Assembly (NCBI GenBank): GCA_050288085.1
Contig: JBNKDD010000316.1
Span: forward strand, 1 to 6,484
DNA from: JBNKDD01 sp050288085
GTDB taxonomy: Bacteria > Chloroflexota > Anaerolineae > Aggregatilineales > UBA3940
DNA length: 6,484 nucleotides
Reading direction: 5' to 3'
Shown piece after piece: positions 4,905 to 6,484 of the stretch. Numbering within the stretch: the stretch's first letter is position 1; each line of letters starts with the position of its first letter. A program made the position numbers and the translations under genes. The notes beneath the pieces were generated by a model. It ran no database searches. It saw only the letters and a list, made by a program, of their open reading frames with translations, and had not been told where the DNA came from.

Positions 4905-6484
4905 ATGAATAACCATATCCTCCAGCGACCGGATGCTCGCCTGTCTGTTGACCCGGACAGCGGGGCATTGACGATCCAGATCGGGTCAATTTCTCTGTAC
5001 GGCCATTGCGCGGCCCAAACCGAATACCCGCCGGTCAAACTGATCGGGGAGCGGGTCGAGGAACTGACAGACGAACCTTGTTCTGACCGGCATGGCTCCG
5101 GCAGAATGCTGCGGGTCCGCTATCGCACACATCAATCGGGCCTGGCCTTGACCCTGGAAGTGGCCCAGTACGATGCCCATCCTTTCTTTGCGCTGCGGGT
5201 CGGGTTGACCAATCATGGTCAGCAGCCCATAACCCTTCGTACCTTAACCCCGCTGACGACCTCTGAGATGCATATGGGATCGGGATCACTTGATGGCTGG
5301 GTAAACGGCTTCCATTCCTGGGATTACACCGGTTTTGTATCGCATGATATGCGGCTGCCCCGGACCCCATTTGGAAAATTGACCTGGCCTCTGGCTCACA
5401 ACTCGACCACAAACCGCCCCTTCCAGGAAGGGTTGTATGCATCCGAGCAGGTTGGCGCATTGATTGAACCTGACCGGCAGGCTTTGATCGCAGGCTTTAT
5501 CGGCCTGGAGGATCAGTTTGGGCAGGTCTTTAGCAATGGGCGACCCGATAAGAGATCGTTAAGGCTGCGGACAACTACCGACGGTGTGCCGCTCAATCCC
5601 GGTGAAATGCTCTGGGGTGAGTGGGCGATCCTCTACCGGGTAGATCTGCCGCATCCCGACCCGATAGGCATCTATGCAGAGGCCGCTGCCCGGCTGACCC
5701 CGCCGCGTAATACGAAACAACCACCACAGCCCGGTTGGTCAAGCTGGTATCAGTTCTTCGACAAGGTGACAGCCGAAGACATGCAGCGCAACCAACAGAC
5801 ATTAGTTGATTACCGGGATCGACTCCCGCTTGGTTTGATCCAGCTTGACGATGGCTACCAGCCGATATGGGGTGATTGGCTCAAAACCAACGAGAAATTC
5901 CCCGATGGCATCGGAACCTGGGCGAATGGTGTGCGGGGTGATGGTTTTACGCCGGGATTGTGGCTGAGTCCTTTCACCGTCAATCTGAAATCCGACTTTG
6001 TTCAGCAGCACCCGGACGCTGTACTGCGCAATGATAAAGGGCGACCCACTCCTGGAGGCTTTCTCTTTGACCAGTTCATTTACGGGTTGGACCCCACTCA
6101 TCCGGCGACTCAGGACTACGTCCGGCAGGTGTTCGAGACGATTGTTCATGACTGGGGGATACCCTATCTCAAACTGGATTTCCTGTATTGCGGTGCATTG
6201 CCGGGCCGCCGGTATGATCCCAGCCGGACTCGTGCTCAGGCTCTCCGCGACGGATTGAAACTAATCCGCGAGGTGGCTGGTGAGGAAGCTGTGATCCTCG
6301 GCTGTGGCTGTCCACTTGGTCCGGCGTTGGGGATTGCGGACATTTTCCGGGTGAGCATGGATGTCGCCCCGGATTGGACTCCCAGGTTATTCGGAATCAA
6401 GTTTCCTTTTAAGAAGATGCAAACCACGCTGCCCGCCACCCGTAATGCGCTCAGGGGAACGCTCAACCGGGTGTGGACACATAA
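4905..6484 (+). CDS. GH36-family alpha-galactosidase-like glycoside hydrolase (partial, C-terminus beyond right edge)
   Basis: The first 526 residues are visible; the frame is open at the edge. The N-terminal part (about 1-265) looks like the beta-sandwich domain of GH36. A TIM-barrel follows, beginning with GWSSWYQF (277-284) and LDDGYQ (314-319, D315/D316 probable substrate contacts). Next is YLKLDFLYCGALPGRRYDP with nucleophile candidate D425 and neighbour K423, then LGCGCPLGPA (C467, C469), then MDVAPDW with acid/base candidate D486. The 61-residue gap between the two aspartates agrees with the T. maritima enzyme (D327 and D387, from memory). GH36 enzymes are retaining hydrolases releasing terminal alpha-linked galactose from melibiose- or raffinose-type sugars. 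Some relatives act on alpha-N-acetylgalactosamine or transfer galactose, so exact specificity is open. No signal peptide or membrane segment is seen, so it should act in the cytoplasm on imported sugars. The ATG lies one base after thyX and has a Shine-Dalgarno; co-transcription with thyX is likely. About 100-200 residues are probably missing. Confidence 0.9.
   Translation, partial: MNNHILQRPDARLSVDPDSGALTIQIGSISLYGHCAAQTEYPPVKLIGERVEELTDEPCSDRHGSGRMLRVRYRTHQSGLALTLEVAQYDAHPFFALRVGLTNHGQQPITLRTLTPLTTSEMHMGSGSLDGWVNGFHSWDYTGFVSHDMRLPRTPFGKLTWPLAHNSTTNRPFQEGLYASEQVGALIEPDRQALIAGFIGLEDQFGQVFSNGRPDKRSLRLRTTTDGVPLNPGEMLWGEWAILYRVDLPHPDPIGIYAEAAARLTPPRNTKQPPQPGWSSWYQFFDKVTAEDMQRNQQTLVDYRDRLPLGLIQLDDGYQPIWGDWLKTNEKFPDGIGTWANGVRGDGFTPGLWLSPFTVNLKSDFVQQHPDAVLRNDKGRPTPGGFLFDQFIYGLDPTHPATQDYVRQVFETIVHDWGIPYLKLDFLYCGALPGRRYDPSRTRAQALRDGLKLIREVAGEEAVILGCGCPLGPALGIADIFRVSMDVAPDWTPRLFGIKFPFKKMQTTLPATRNALRGTLNRVWTH

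Noticed and set aside
4568..5460. Minus-strand open frames opposite the end of thyX and the start of the GH36 gene
   Set aside because: Both plus-strand genes have clear family motifs throughout; the antisense frames have no domain and no credible ribosome site.
1..6484. CRISPR arrays, insertion sequences, tRNA genes or a novel defence or mobile system
   Set aside because: No spaced direct-repeat array, terminal inverted repeats, transposase motifs or tRNA-like folds were seen, and nearly all the sequence is taken up by five recognisable genes.

Overview
The window looks like ordinary bacterial chromosome, about 50-55% GC by eye, with a translation/transcription housekeeping cluster on the minus strand and a divergent two-gene unit on the plus strand. 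I favour Chloroflexota (Anaerolineae-like). The reasons are an IF-2 with a very short N-terminal region, a NusA with a long acidic then basic C-terminal extension, a flavin-dependent rather than classical thymidylate synthase, and a GH36 alpha-galactosidase of the kind with a GCGCP motif. This placement rests on recalled family resemblance, not on a search, and is only moderately secure.

Left part, minus strand, read from right to left: nusA (1881-3935), rnpM/ylxR (1567-1884, overlapping nusA by ATGA) and infB (1-1474, running off the left edge after 491 codons). This is the conserved nusA-ylxR-infB operon, which links transcription elongation/termination, RNase P modulation and translation initiation. 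The rimP gene that usually precedes nusA is not there. A 92-bp spacer before infB holds a two-tier stem-loop and a 9-bp direct repeat that ends in the infB Shine-Dalgarno.

Centre (3936-4132): a 197-bp divergent intergenic region and the only real control region in the window. It carries two back-to-back sigma70-like promoters whose -35 boxes overlap, both with the -10 hexamer TATACT. In the nusA leader there is also a perfect 10-bp hairpin followed by five T on the nusA strand, which is an intrinsic-terminator or attenuator shape. Because NusA itself stimulates termination at such hairpins, autoregulation is an attractive inference.

Right part, plus strand: thyX (4133-4903), a complete flavin-dependent thymidylate synthase, followed after one base by a GH36 alpha-galactosidase-like gene (4905-6484) that runs off the right edge after 526 codons. 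Both catalytic aspartates of the hydrolase are visible. The tight spacing implies one transcript, although no metabolic link between dTMP synthesis and galactoside hydrolysis is evident.

I saw no tRNA, rRNA, CRISPR array, insertion sequence or phage feature, and no gene-free stretch longer than 300 bases. I did not find a clearly new biological system. The most interesting items are the nusA leader terminator, the bipolar NusA tail and the overlapping divergent promoters.
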